DNA of 64,000 bases from JBFLYC01 sp040756735. GTDB taxonomy: Bacteria; Bacillota; DSM-16504; Desulfitibacterales; Desulfitibacteraceae. Positions 9,197-17,918 of this stretch are shown one piece after another. How positions within the stretch are numbered: the first letter of the stretch is position 1; every line of letters starts with the position of its first letter. A model generated the notes under the pieces. That model saw nothing but the letters and a program-made list of their open reading frames with translations, did not search any database and was not told the origin of the DNA. Where the stretch lies: contig JBFLYC010000008.1 of NCBI GenBank assembly GCA_040756735.1, positions 1 to 64,000 on the forward strand, given 5' to 3'. Made by a program: the position numbers and the translations under genes.

Positions 9197-9724
9197 CTAT
9201 CGTTTATCGTTTTTCACCGCCGGCCTAAGCGCTATTAGCGGAAGCTTTTTTTCAGACTTTTTTGCTGGTTCTGGAAATAATCTGTCATCCCCAAATTTAG
9301 AGATCATGGTAGCTGTTAAGTAACCATAGAATAAATGATCAAAGAGGCTTAAGAATGGGGTAAGAGGTTTTTTACTCTTTACACCTAGTACCTGTTTTGC
9401 CAGTAATCCATTAATCATAACCCAGGTAATGGCGGTTACACCCATACCTTTTAAAGCAGCTTTATCCCTGCCCGTAGCTGATAAAATATAGCTGATTAAT
9501 ACCCCTACGGATCCTACATTAATATTATTTATTATGCCACCAAGCAACTTTCCTTTGGGGGTATTAATTTTATTTTTAGGCATGAACAAAGTTGCGGCCA
9601 ATTGATTATATTGCACATCTGTTAAGCCCAGCTTATATTCTGCAGCGTTGATATATTTACCAATCGTTGCCGATGCTATTCCACATACGGTACCCAATAA
9701 GATTCGGTCTTTAATTTTTCTCAT
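9197..9724 (-). CDS. Conserved membrane-associated protein of unknown function
   Basis: 175 aa. An upstream in-frame start at 9751 exists, but ATG 9724 has GGAGG nine bases before it and gives a normal Lys-rich N-terminus (MRKIKDR). There are weakly hydrophobic segments near 8-25 (LLGTVCGIASATIG), 75-95 (VGSVGVLISYILSA) and 105-120 (GVTAITWVMINGLLA), plus a basic tail. I do not recognise the family; similar small integral-membrane proteins occur in spore-formers. It converges with the amidase remnant and has no functional partner here. Confidence 0.55.
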   Translation of the reverse strand: MRKIKDRILLGTVCGIASATIGKYINAAEYKLGLTDVQYNQLAATLFMPKNKINTPKGKLLGGIINNINVGSVGVLISYILSATGRDKAALKGMGVTAITWVMINGLLAKQVLGVKSKKPLTPFLSLFDHLFYGYLTATMISKFGDDRLFPEPAKKSEKKLPLIALRPAVKNDKR

Positions 9725-9957
9725 TTTGTTTTTCCTCCATTTTCGGCGCATTCTTATTGTGTGTATATGAAAACTCTTTTAAACTACCATTTCCTTCCCG
9801 TTAGTATAAATGAAACTAAATTTAATATGTATAAGGCATGGCAGGCACATAGTAAACAGACTGGTATACCAAAATGGTATAATAGAAACTGGTGGCAGAA
9901 GGTGAGATAGTAGTGGTACTGAGGAGGTCACCATGTGAAACAGGACTTGGTATTTGA

Positions 9958-10145
9958 CAGGCTTTTGAGAAGAATACATTTAAGCCTTATGCTTGTGGGA
10001 TTGTTTTACATCCATCGATTGATGCATGTATACGTTTGAGTGAGTTTGCTTCTCCTGAAGAAGTTGAGGAAATTGAATTGCATGTAAACCCATATGTGCT
10101 TGAACTGACCGGCAAAGTTACCCCTAAAACAGGTTTGGAAGGAAA
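9958..10145 (+). pseudogene. MmgE/PrpD family C-terminal remnant
   Basis: The plus strand reads AFEKNTFKPYACGIVLHPSI and, further on, PEEVEEIELHVNPYVLELTG, then a Gly-Leu-Glu-Gly stretch. The KPY-x-x-G-x-x-HP-x-IDA and P-TGLEGK patterns are typical of MmgE/PrpD proteins. No start is present, and similarity ends where the opposite-strand MgtE remnant begins near 10145, so the two remnants abut head to head. This implies a rearrangement rather than simple decay. The family call rests on motif memory. Confidence 0.5.
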
Positions 10146-10560
10146 GTTGTACTCAGTCGTCATTAGCCCGCCTGCACTTGTTTCCGGGTGTTTAAGCAGG
10201 CCTTTTATTTCTGAGGCTTCTCTTTTATCTAAGAGTTGGAAAAGTTCATGCTGCTTTCCTTCCGGCAGTTCTCCAATCAAATCAGCAGCACCATCCGAGG
10301 ACATTTCAGCTAGAACTTGGGCTGACCTGGATGCACCAATTTCGTTAATTATTTGCTTTTGGAGTTCATATTCTAATTCCTGAACTATTTCAGCTAGCTC
10401 TTCATCAGATAAGTGTTCGTATAATTGCTTTCTCTGTCCTGGGCTGAAGTCCATGATAATCTGGGCAAAGTCGTATGGATGGACTTCTTCAACACTAATA
10501 GAACCACTTATTTGTGCTTGTAAGATGGCTCTTACACTGGTTAGAATACTGTTTTGAACT
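10145..10560 (-). pseudogene. MgtE-type magnesium transporter N-domain remnant
   Basis: The minus strand reads from near 10560: a helical stretch ending VEEVHPYDFAQIIMDFSPGQ, then YEHLSDEELAEIVQELE, ASRSAQVLAEMSSDGAADLI and HPETSAGGLMTTEY near 10146. These are repeats of the MgtE intracellular N domain leading into the CBS domain (GGLMTTE). The sequence stops at the start of the CBS region. Both CBS domains and the membrane channel are absent, and no start codon or ribosome site supports the 5' end. It is a non-functional fragment joined to MmgE/PrpD sequence. Confidence 0.65.
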
Positions 10561-10701
10561 GAGGAGTAATCTACGACTCACCCCGCCGTGCTTTGTAGTG
10601 TATCTTCTCCTTGAATTAATCATAACAAAGTGGTGAAAGCCGCACACCATTTTTTCATTACTATTTGTGCCGCCAGCGGTAGCGGCGGAATGGAGGTTAG
10701 A

Positions 10702-10944
10702 ATGACAAAATATAAACTGAACTATCATTGGATTATTCTTGCCATAGGGATTCTAGTGGTGGCATCTGCTTTGGGATTTGGGCGTAAAGAGATCATTCTA
10801 TCTCTTAATGGGGCGTTTTATTTAGCTGCATTGCTATCTTGTATGGGTGGCGGAGTTTCTCTTTTAATAGCAATCAGTAGAAAAGTTAAAACAAAAATAA
10901 ACAATAACCAGAAGGTTTTAGAGGATTTCAGTATTTTCTGTTGA
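10702..10944 (+). pseudogene. MFS transporter remnant, first and last helices joined
   Basis: ATG 10702 behind GGAGG starts a typical major-facilitator N-terminus (KLNYHWIILAIGILVVASALGFG). The frame passes directly into a C-terminal last-helix sequence (SLNGAFYLAALLSCMGGGVS) and a basic tail. About ten helices are missing. The C-terminal part closely resembles the MFS remnant at 35230-35562, on the other side of the purine island. The frame is open and 80 aa long, but the product cannot be a transporter. Confidence 0.65.
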
Positions 10945-11115
10945 ATTGAAATGGGTACAATAATTTTATTTTAATTTTTTACAATATGGGGGATAAGGGG
11001 GATGCCTTGGATACAGTCGAACGATAGCGAACTGCTCTGTTTTCAAATAGTGAAAGACTATAACTCCTTAGGAGGAAATAGATAAAGGTGGGGTTATTAA
11101 GGATGGTGACTTCTT

Positions 11116-12759
11116 ATGGCAATAGCCGTTAAGGATGCCCTTGAGAATGGTCCATTAAAACGGGCAAAGCTAATAGCTGGACACTCCGGAATTAATAAGG
11201 AAATTAAGTTTGTAAACATAATGGAGGTTCCTCAGGTTGTAAATTGGTTGAAGGGTGGGGAGCTTTTACTAACCTCTGGTTATGTATTTATAAATGATGA
11301 TCAGGTTAAAAAGAAAATCATATATGAACTAGCAAAAAAGGGTGTTTCCGCTTTCGGAATTAAGCCTGGACAATTCTTTCAGCAGGTTCCTGAAGAATTA
11401 GTGATAGATGCCAATAATGTAGGTTTGCCCTTGATAGAAATTCCACGTGATATGCCCTATTCAGATATTATGCTTCCTATATTTGAAAATGTTATCAATG
11501 AACAGTATGCAAAACTGAAGAAGGCCGAAGAAGTACATGAGCAATTATTTGAGCTGCTTCTAAGAGGGGGTAACATCGATAATATAGCTAATTTAATGGC
11601 TAGATTAATTGAAAATCCCGTCCTTATTGTTGATAATTTTGGTAACTTTAGAGGTAAAGGGTTTCCTAATGACGATCCAACTAATGAGGACATTTCAAAA
11701 ACAGTTCATGAGTACGTAACAAAAGGTTTACAAAATGTGCAGATGGATTTTACACCTAATAAACATAGAAGGATATATATTAATCAAAATAATACTGTTT
11801 TAAGTGGATTAATGATTAGTGTAAAGGCGCAAAACTATTTAACTGGGTATATAATAATTATTGAACTTTTCAAGCAGCTGAATGAGCAAGATATGATGGC
11901 GATACATCATGGTACAACTATTACAGCTTTAGAATTTAGTAAAGAGAGGGCTGTTTTTGAAGCGGAAAAAAGGTTAGGAGCGGAGTTTTTGGAGGATATA
12001 ATTTTTGGAAACTATAAGGACCTAGAAAGTATTGAACGAAGAGCTTCATTTGTAAATTTTAATTTACACCAGGATAAAGCAGTTTTTATTGTTAATCTTG
12101 AAGAAATGACTCCAATGTCTAGGAAGGATAAATATTTTACAGATAATTTAAAAAGTGATGTCTATAGAACTGTTCATAGTTATTTAAAAGACATATCAAA
12201 TGGTTTTTTGTTGTTAAGTAAAAGTAATAGATTGGTTGGGTTATCTGGAATAAAGAGTTGGAGTGAATTTGTAAAGGGTATAAACAAATTAGCCAAAACT
12301 CTTGAAAAAATCTACAGTGGAAGCTTATGTTTTTGTATTGGTGTTGGTAAGATGTATTTTAAAATAGAATCGGTAAAAACATCTTATAGGGAGGCATTGA
12401 TTGCGTCTAATCTAAAGGATTATATGAAGAAAAATGTGATTTTTTATGAAGAAACAGGAAACCTCAAGCTTTTGTTTGAATTAAATAACTCTAAAATATT
12501 AAAGAAATTTTACGAAGATACTATAATGCCAATTATCGAACATGACAAGGCCTTTTCAACAGATTTGGTTGCTACTTTAGAAACGTATTTTAAAAATAAT
12601 GAAAATATCAGAAAGACCGCAGATGCCCTATACCTACATAAAAATACTGTAATTTATAGGTTAAAAAAGATAGAAGAATTATGTTCAATCAGTTTAAAAG
12701 ACAGCGAGGATAAGCTAAATCTCCAACTGGCTATTAAGGCAAAGATTATTTATTCTTGA
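11116..12759 (+). CDS. PucR-family transcriptional regulator, copy 1
   Basis: 547 aa. The N-terminal PucR sensor domain (about 5-125; KDALENGPLKRAKLIAGHSG, WLKGGELLLTSGY) is followed by a GGDEF-like CdaR middle region. A C-terminal PucR-type helix-turn-helix lies at about 490-545 (NENIRKTADALYLHKNTVIYRLKKIEEL). In Bacillus, PucR activates purine catabolism genes. It heads the same-strand run that leads to the PreA-like and molybdenum hydroxylase genes and is followed by its own terminator. It is a clear paralogue of the gene at 21383, of identical length. The ligand is probably a purine catabolite (inference). Confidence 0.9.
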   Translation: MAIAVKDALENGPLKRAKLIAGHSGINKEIKFVNIMEVPQVVNWLKGGELLLTSGYVFINDDQVKKKIIYELAKKGVSAFGIKPGQFFQQVPEELVIDANNVGLPLIEIPRDMPYSDIMLPIFENVINEQYAKLKKAEEVHEQLFELLLRGGNIDNIANLMARLIENPVLIVDNFGNFRGKGFPNDDPTNEDISKTVHEYVTKGLQNVQMDFTPNKHRRIYINQNNTVLSGLMISVKAQNYLTGYIIIIELFKQLNEQDMMAIHHGTTITALEFSKERAVFEAEKRLGAEFLEDIIFGNYKDLESIERRASFVNFNLHQDKAVFIVNLEEMTPMSRKDKYFTDNLKSDVYRTVHSYLKDISNGFLLLSKSNRLVGLSGIKSWSEFVKGINKLAKTLEKIYSGSLCFCIGVGKMYFKIESVKTSYREALIASNLKDYMKKNVIFYEETGNLKLLFELNNSKILKKFYEDTIMPIIEHDKAFSTDLVATLETYFKNNENIRKTADALYLHKNTVIYRLKKIEELCSISLKDSEDKLNLQLAIKAKIIYS

Positions 12760-12810
12760 CAGATAGATATTTCTCTTAAGGTCAAAGTAAATAGATTGTA
12801 TATTGCACTA

Positions 12811-12838
12811 AAAACAAAGCGTTTGCTTTGTTTTTTTG
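12811..12838 (+). terminator. Rho-independent terminator after pucR copy 1
   Basis: The arms AACAAAGC/GCTTTGTT enclose a GTTT loop, and the 3' arm runs into a seven-T tract. It lies 50 bp past the stop of the PucR gene, so the next gene (13016) probably has its own promoter. Confidence 0.8.
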
Positions 12839-13015
12839 TACAAAGGAAATATAGATTAACTACTGAATATTCATGTCATAAAGCAGTTTAGGTATGGGGT
12901 GTGAACCTAAAAAGTACAGAGGAAAAAAGAACTAGGAACTCTATTAACAAGTAATCAAAGTTCTTAATAAGGTAAGGCAATTATTAACGTAAACTTATGT
13001 GAAAGGGTGACAGAA

Positions 13016-14176
13016 ATGGCGAATTTAAAAACAGTTTTTGCAGGAGTTGAATTTAATAATCCAGTGTGGCTTGGTTCCGCTACACCCAGTTGGGATGGAG
13101 AGAGGATGAGGCTTGCAGGAGTTGCAGGAGCAGGCGCTATTGTTCCCAAGACTATTGGACCCAAGCAAGATTGGGCTAAGCATCCAAGAAATGGTCGTTT
13201 TGCAGTAATCAGAGCAGGTAACAGGCCAATAGGGCAGGTTAATCTTGAGCTATTTACAACAAAGACCAGGGAAGACTGGATAAACGAAGATTTGCAAATT
13301 GCTAAGCAGGGTGGAGCCAAAATAGTTGCCAGTGTACTGGCAATGCCTGATCCAATAGATACAGGCGAGCTGGTAAAAGAAATACAAAATACAGGTCTCG
13401 TTGATATGCTCGAACTTAATGTATCTTGCCCCATGCCTGCCTCGACTGTTGGTATGCATATAGGTAAAAATCCTTCTTTGGTATTTAAACAGGCATCCGC
13501 AGCCAAAAAGGCTGCAGAGATACCACTGTCAGTAAAAATGACTCCAAACGTATCCGACATGGTTGAAATAGCAAAAGCAGCTAAAGATGGCGGGGCTGAT
13601 GCATTAACAATAAGCAATTCAATTAGGTCCTTTGCCGGGGTAGATATAGAAACAGGAAGACCGAGGTTGAGAGGCTATGGTGGATATACCGGACCTGCTA
13701 TTAAACCTATAATACAGAGGCATCTTTCTGAAGTAGCAAGAGAGGTTGATATACCTATCTGTGCTATTGGAGGTATCAGCAGCTGGAAAGAAGCGGTTGA
13801 ATACATAATGTTGGGTGCCAGTGCAGTGCAAGTAGTCACTGCCGTAATGTGGAAGGGATATGAGGTTTTGACATCTATTATAGAAGGCTTGAGCAGCTTT
13901 ATGGATGAAAAAGGTTATAAATCTATAGAAGATTTTAAAGGTATTGCTTTGCCTTATATTACTACAATTGAAGAGTTGGCAGAGCTGCCTCCGAAATTTG
14001 CTTTCATTGATCAGGACAAATGCACAAATTGTGAAGTATGCTCAACGGTATGTTTCTATGGCGCCATATCTAAGAATGGCTCTTCTACAACAGTAATTAC
14101 AAGGAATTGCGATGGGTGTGGGGCTTGTGAACAGTGGTGCCCTAAAAATGCTATTGAGTTAAGGGAGTTGAGTTAA
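13016..14176 (+). CDS. Dihydropyrimidine dehydrogenase PreA-like reductase with ferredoxin domain
   Basis: 386 aa from ATG 13016 (AAAGGG site about 8 bp upstream; a GTG at 13007 is less likely). Residues 1-300 form a dihydroorotate-dehydrogenase-like FMN barrel (FNNPVWLGSATPSWDGERM, ELNVSCPMP, SVKMTPN, AIGGISSWKEA). Residues 330-380 carry two [4Fe-4S] motifs (CTNCEVCSTVC and CDGCGACEQWCP). This is the architecture of PreA, the pyrimidine-reducing subunit. The flavoprotein partner PreT is not next to it; the molybdenum hydroxylase follows instead. It might reduce a pyrimidine or a purine-derived ring using ferredoxin or an unlinked partner. Family sure, substrate inferred. Confidence 0.85.
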   Translation: MANLKTVFAGVEFNNPVWLGSATPSWDGERMRLAGVAGAGAIVPKTIGPKQDWAKHPRNGRFAVIRAGNRPIGQVNLELFTTKTREDWINEDLQIAKQGGAKIVASVLAMPDPIDTGELVKEIQNTGLVDMLELNVSCPMPASTVGMHIGKNPSLVFKQASAAKKAAEIPLSVKMTPNVSDMVEIAKAAKDGGADALTISNSIRSFAGVDIETGRPRLRGYGGYTGPAIKPIIQRHLSEVAREVDIPICAIGGISSWKEAVEYIMLGASAVQVVTAVMWKGYEVLTSIIEGLSSFMDEKGYKSIEDFKGIALPYITTIEELAELPPKFAFIDQDKCTNCEVCSTVCFYGAISKNGSSTTVITRNCDGCGACEQWCPKNAIELRELS

Positions 14177-14289
14177 CGGAATCTCACCCATATGGTAATT
14201 TGTGCTATAGATAAAATATTCATTCTACTTTAAAGGGGCGGGTAAATACTTAATGGAACAACAGATTAATGGAAGGGGGGGGAGGATTT

Positions 14290-14784
14290 ATGCAGATTAC
14301 TGTTAATTTTACTTTAAATGGACAAGAGGTGTCCGTTAATGTTGAGGAAAATAACACTCTACTGTATTTATTAAGAGAGGTATTGCATTTAACAGGGACC
14401 AAAGAGGGTTGTGGGATAGGTGAGTGCGGGGCTTGTACGGTCATAATGGATGGTGAAACAGTAAATTCATGCCTGGTCCTTGCAGGACAAGCAGAAGGAA
14501 AAGAGATTACTACTATTGAAGGGTTAAGCAACGGTAAACAACTGCATCCAATCCAAGAAAGTTTTGTGGAAACTGGGGCAATCCAATGTGGGTATTGTAC
14601 TCCTGGAATGATTTTATCAACAAAGGCACTTTTAGATAAAAATCCAAAACCATCTATAAATGAGATAAAGGTTGCCCTTTCCGGAAATCTATGCCGTTGT
14701 ACTGGATATACAAAGATATTTAAATCTGTTGATTTGGCCAGTAATAAAATGAATGCCTGCTCTTGTTCTGGAGGTGAACGCTGA
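14290..14784 (+). CDS. Molybdenum hydroxylase small [2Fe-2S] subunit (NdhS/XdhC-like)
   Basis: 164 aa. ATG 14290 sits behind GGGAGGATTT, while the earlier in-frame start at 14269 lies inside the ribosome site. The N-terminal plant-type [2Fe-2S] motif is GCGIGECGACTV with a later Cys (SCLVLAGQAEG). The C-terminal second [2Fe-2S] domain has QCGYCTPGM and LCRCTGY. It passes electrons from the molybdenum centre to FAD in xanthine or nicotinate dehydrogenase type enzymes. It ends with a Cys-rich tail (NACSCSGG) and its stop overlaps the start of the large subunit by one base, so the subunits are translationally coupled. Confidence 0.93.
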   Translation: MQITVNFTLNGQEVSVNVEENNTLLYLLREVLHLTGTKEGCGIGECGACTVIMDGETVNSCLVLAGQAEGKEITTIEGLSNGKQLHPIQESFVETGAIQCGYCTPGMILSTKALLDKNPKPSINEIKVALSGNLCRCTGYTKIFKSVDLASNKMNACSCSGGER

Positions 14785-16061
14785 TGTCTGACCTGCGTGT
14801 TGTCGGCAAGCCTGTGACAAGAAACGATGCCAGTTTAAAAGCTACAGGTAAAGCAGTTTATGCTGGAGATATATTTATGCCGGGTATGTTATACGGTAAG
14901 GTATTACGTAGTAAATATCCTCATGCAAGAATAATAAAGATTGATATTGGTGAAGCAAAAAAAATACCAGGGGTTTACTGCGTTCTGACTGCAAAGGATA
15001 TTGAAGGTACTAATAGATATGGTCTAGCTGTCCAAGACCAGCAAGTTCTTGTTGAAGATAAGGTTCGTTATATGGGGGATGCCATTGTTGCTGTAGCAGC
15101 TGAATCCGAAGAAATAGCAGCGGAGGCAATAAATAGGATAAATGTGATATATGAGGAATTACCTGTAATATCAACGGTTGAAGATGCATTAAAGGACGAG
15201 GCTGTCAAAATACATGAAAAAGGTAACTTACTGCAGCACACCAAAGTACGTAAAGGTAATGTTGAAGAAGGTTTTGCACAGGCAGATGTTGTGATAGAAA
15301 ATACCTATTATACTCAATGTGTTGAACATGCTTATATTGAAAGAGAATGTTCGGTAGCGAGTTGTGATCCTGATGGCAATATAACTGTATGGACATCTAC
15401 CCAGTATCCCTTTAGAGATAGAAGGCAGATTGCAAATGCACTAGGCCTAAAGTTCAGCAAAATAAGGGTTATTCAGGCTACAACAGGAGGGGGTTTTGGA
15501 GGCAAAGATGATATTACTACTGAGATAATAAGCGCATTACTAGCTTATAAAACCGGCCGGCCTGTAAAATATGCCATGACAAGAGAAGAATCATTTTATA
15601 CAACTACGAAAAGACATCCTTTTAAGATATATTGCAAAACTGGGGCGACCAAGGATGGAAAACTTACTGCTTTAGAGGGGGCAATCTATGCTGACACCGG
15701 AGCTTTTTCTTCATTGGGTATATATGTTGTAAAGAAAGCTGGCATTCACCTTGCTGGGCCTTATTATGTGCCCAATGTTAAAGTTGATACTTACACAGTA
15801 TACACCAATAATGTGGCTTCCGGTGCTTTCAGGGGATTCGGTATACCTCAGGCAGCCTTTGCCCATGAGTCTCAGATGGACATTTTAGCAGAAAAGCTAG
15901 GTATTTCGCCTGTTGAAATAAGGTTAATAAATTGCTTGAGACCTGGTTTGACAACTTCAACCAATCATTGCTTGTATCACAGTGTTGGTATTTCTAAAAC
16001 CCTAGAAATTGCAAAAGAGTACTACGATAAGTTAAAGTCAAAGGATGGTGATCAGGCATGA
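14784..16061 (+). CDS. Molybdenum hydroxylase large subunit, N-terminal half (NdhL-like)
   Basis: 425 aa. Contains the N-terminal hammerhead domain (AVYAGDIFMPGMLYGKVLRS) and the first molybdopterin-binding domain, with the glycine-rich TTGGGFGGKDD motif and GAFRGFGIPQ. In single-chain xanthine dehydrogenases this is followed by a second Moco domain in the same polypeptide; here it stops and the rest is a separate gene. The same split is known for Eubacterium barkeri nicotinate dehydrogenase (NdhL/NdhM), a selenium-dependent enzyme. Hydroxylation of a purine or other N-heterocycle is expected. It shares ATGA with the next gene. Confidence 0.92.
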   Translation: MSDLRVVGKPVTRNDASLKATGKAVYAGDIFMPGMLYGKVLRSKYPHARIIKIDIGEAKKIPGVYCVLTAKDIEGTNRYGLAVQDQQVLVEDKVRYMGDAIVAVAAESEEIAAEAINRINVIYEELPVISTVEDALKDEAVKIHEKGNLLQHTKVRKGNVEEGFAQADVVIENTYYTQCVEHAYIERECSVASCDPDGNITVWTSTQYPFRDRRQIANALGLKFSKIRVIQATTGGGFGGKDDITTEIISALLAYKTGRPVKYAMTREESFYTTTKRHPFKIYCKTGATKDGKLTALEGAIYADTGAFSSLGIYVVKKAGIHLAGPYYVPNVKVDTYTVYTNNVASGAFRGFGIPQAAFAHESQMDILAEKLGISPVEIRLINCLRPGLTTSTNHCLYHSVGISKTLEIAKEYYDKLKSKDGDQA

Positions 16062-17065
16062 AAAAACGAGGAGTAGGTATAGGATCTATGTATTATGCAA
16101 TTGGCTACGGCTTTAATAGGCCTGATCACGCTGCAGCTACAATTGAGATTGCTGATGATGGCACTATTACTCTTCTTACAGGATGCTGTGACATTGGCCA
16201 AGGGTCAGATACAATTTTAGCTCAGATTGCTGCCGAAGAATTGGGCATTGATTATGAGGATGTTCACATTATTTCAGCCGATACTGCAGTAACACCCGAT
16301 TCTGGAGCCAGTACCGCCAGTAGACAGACATTTGTTTCAGGAAATGCAGTTAGAATGGCTGCAATAGATCTAAAAGAAAAACTAATTCTACATGCCAGGG
16401 AAATCTTGGGTTTGAATCAAGGGGAAGTATTTATCAAAGATAAAATCATACATTTCCCTGAATCTAGTAAAAACATTTCTATCGCCGCTGTGGCAAAATC
16501 ACTACATGACAAAGGGAAGCCATTTCTAGGATATGGGTGGTACAACAATACTACCCCTGATGTTGATCCCGAGACAAACCAAGGGGACGCTTATGCCTCG
16601 TACTGCTTTGCTACTCAAGTAGTTGAAGTTGAAGTTGACACGGATACAGGTCAAGTTGAAGTGCTTAAGGTAATAGCAGTTCACGATGTTGGAAAAGCAA
16701 TTAATCCTGTAACATGTGAAGGGCAGATTGAAGGTGGTGTAGTTCAGGGGCTAGGATATGGTTTGTTTGAAGAAGTAGAGACAAAAGATGGGGTAGTACG
16801 TACAAGAAATTTCGATGAGTTTTTAATGCCTACAGCGGCTGATGTACCGGATATTACTTCAATTATTGTAGAGGATGAAGAGCCAAAAGGGCCTTATGGC
16901 GCAAAAGGTGTGGGCGAACCATCGCTTATTCCTACAGCCCCTGCAATTGTTAATGCCATATATGATGCAATTGGCGTTAGGATATTTCAACTGCCGGCTA
17001 ATTTAGAAAGAGTGTTGGCTGCAGCTCAGCCAATGGGGAAGAAGGGGGGCGAAGGAGATGCATAA
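16058..17065 (+). CDS. Molybdenum hydroxylase medium subunit, C-terminal Moco half (NdhM-like)
   Basis: 335 aa, ATG overlapping the previous stop (ATGA) with its own AAGGATGGTG site. This is a true split gene rather than a frameshift. It carries the second Moco-binding domain: GCCDIGQGSDT, DSGASTASRQT, HDVGKAINP and the GVGEPSLIPTAPA block that holds the catalytic glutamate. Together with the 425-aa subunit it rebuilds the usual 760-aa catalytic chain. It overlaps the FAD subunit by 8 bp. The substrate cannot be read from the sequence; PucR genes nearby favour hypoxanthine, xanthine or urate. Confidence 0.92.
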   Translation: MKKRGVGIGSMYYAIGYGFNRPDHAAATIEIADDGTITLLTGCCDIGQGSDTILAQIAAEELGIDYEDVHIISADTAVTPDSGASTASRQTFVSGNAVRMAAIDLKEKLILHAREILGLNQGEVFIKDKIIHFPESSKNISIAAVAKSLHDKGKPFLGYGWYNNTTPDVDPETNQGDAYASYCFATQVVEVEVDTDTGQVEVLKVIAVHDVGKAINPVTCEGQIEGGVVQGLGYGLFEEVETKDGVVRTRNFDEFLMPTAADVPDITSIIVEDEEPKGPYGAKGVGEPSLIPTAPAIVNAIYDAIGVRIFQLPANLERVLAAAQPMGKKGGEGDA

Positions 17066-17918
17066 ATTTAAGTTTTATAACCCTAAATCTCTAGAGGAAG
17101 TACTGGTGTTACTGGATCACCATGGTGACCGGGCCAAACTTATTGCCGGGGGTACAGATATTCTTATTCAATTGAGAAATAACGATGAAAGTCTCGCGAA
17201 TGTTCAATTTATCATTAATATTGATGCAGTTCCCAGCATGCGCTATATCACAGAACAAGACGGGTATATCTCTATAGGTTCATTAGCCACTCATGCCCAA
17301 ATAGCTTCTTCCTCCTTAATTAAAGAAAAAGTAAATTTTCTGTCTGAAGCAGCAGGTTTAGTTGGTTCACCGCAAATAAGACATAGAGGAACTATTGGCG
17401 GGAATATAGTAAATGCCTCGCCAGCAGCTGACACGGTGCCTGTTTTAGTTGCCCTTGATGCTGTGTTAATGCTCCAGTCATTGAGCGGTAGTAGAGAAGT
17501 GTCAATAAATGAAGTATTTCTAAAGCCCTATAAAACTAGCATTAAAAGCAATGAGATTCTTACTGAAATTAGGTTTAAATGTTTACCTGAGGGAAGCAGA
17601 ACCCACTTTATAAAGGTTGGTCGTAGAAAAGCACTAGCTATAGCCAGAGTAAATTTGGCGACAGCTATAAAAATTGATGATCAAGGAATTGTAGAGGATG
17701 TTCGTATTGCGCCTGGTTCTATAATGCCTACTCCATGTCGTGCAAGAGAAGCTGAAAAAATATTGCTTGGCAGTGTTCTTACAAAAGAGAGCATTTTATT
17801 AGCCTGCCAGAAGGTTTCTGAAGAAATGATAGCTAAAAGCGGCATGCGGGCATCTACATTTTACAAGAAGCCGGTAGTAGAGGCCATTACTAGTAGGATA
17901 TTAAGTAAATACCTATAA
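17058..17918 (+). CDS. Molybdenum hydroxylase FAD-binding subunit (NdhF/XdhB-like)
   Basis: 286 aa. An N-terminal FAD-binding PCMH-type domain shows AGGTDILIQLRNN and HAQIASSSLIKE. It also has the RHRGTIGGNIVNASPAADT block typical of CO dehydrogenase/xanthine dehydrogenase medium chains. The C-terminal CO-deh-flav domain follows from about residue 175. It transfers electrons from the [2Fe-2S] subunit to NAD(P)+ or, in reverse, drives urate reduction. It is the last gene of a tightly overlapping S-L-M-F operon, and a strong terminator lies 240 bp downstream. Confidence 0.92.
   Translation: MHKFKFYNPKSLEEVLVLLDHHGDRAKLIAGGTDILIQLRNNDESLANVQFIINIDAVPSMRYITEQDGYISIGSLATHAQIASSSLIKEKVNFLSEAAGLVGSPQIRHRGTIGGNIVNASPAADTVPVLVALDAVLMLQSLSGSREVSINEVFLKPYKTSIKSNEILTEIRFKCLPEGSRTHFIKVGRRKALAIARVNLATAIKIDDQGIVEDVRIAPGSIMPTPCRAREAEKILLGSVLTKESILLACQKVSEEMIAKSGMRASTFYKKPVVEAITSRILSKYL

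Noticed and set aside
12964..13617. 217-aa minus-strand frame opposite the PreA-like gene
   Set aside because: Low-complexity Ser/Ala/Ile composition typical of an antisense shadow; the plus strand encodes clear family motifs.
14784..17065. Split molybdenum subunit read as a frameshifted xanthine dehydrogenase gene
   Set aside because: The break falls at a domain boundary, the second gene has its own start and AAGGATGGTG site in an ATGA overlap, and the same split is natural in nicotinate dehydrogenase.
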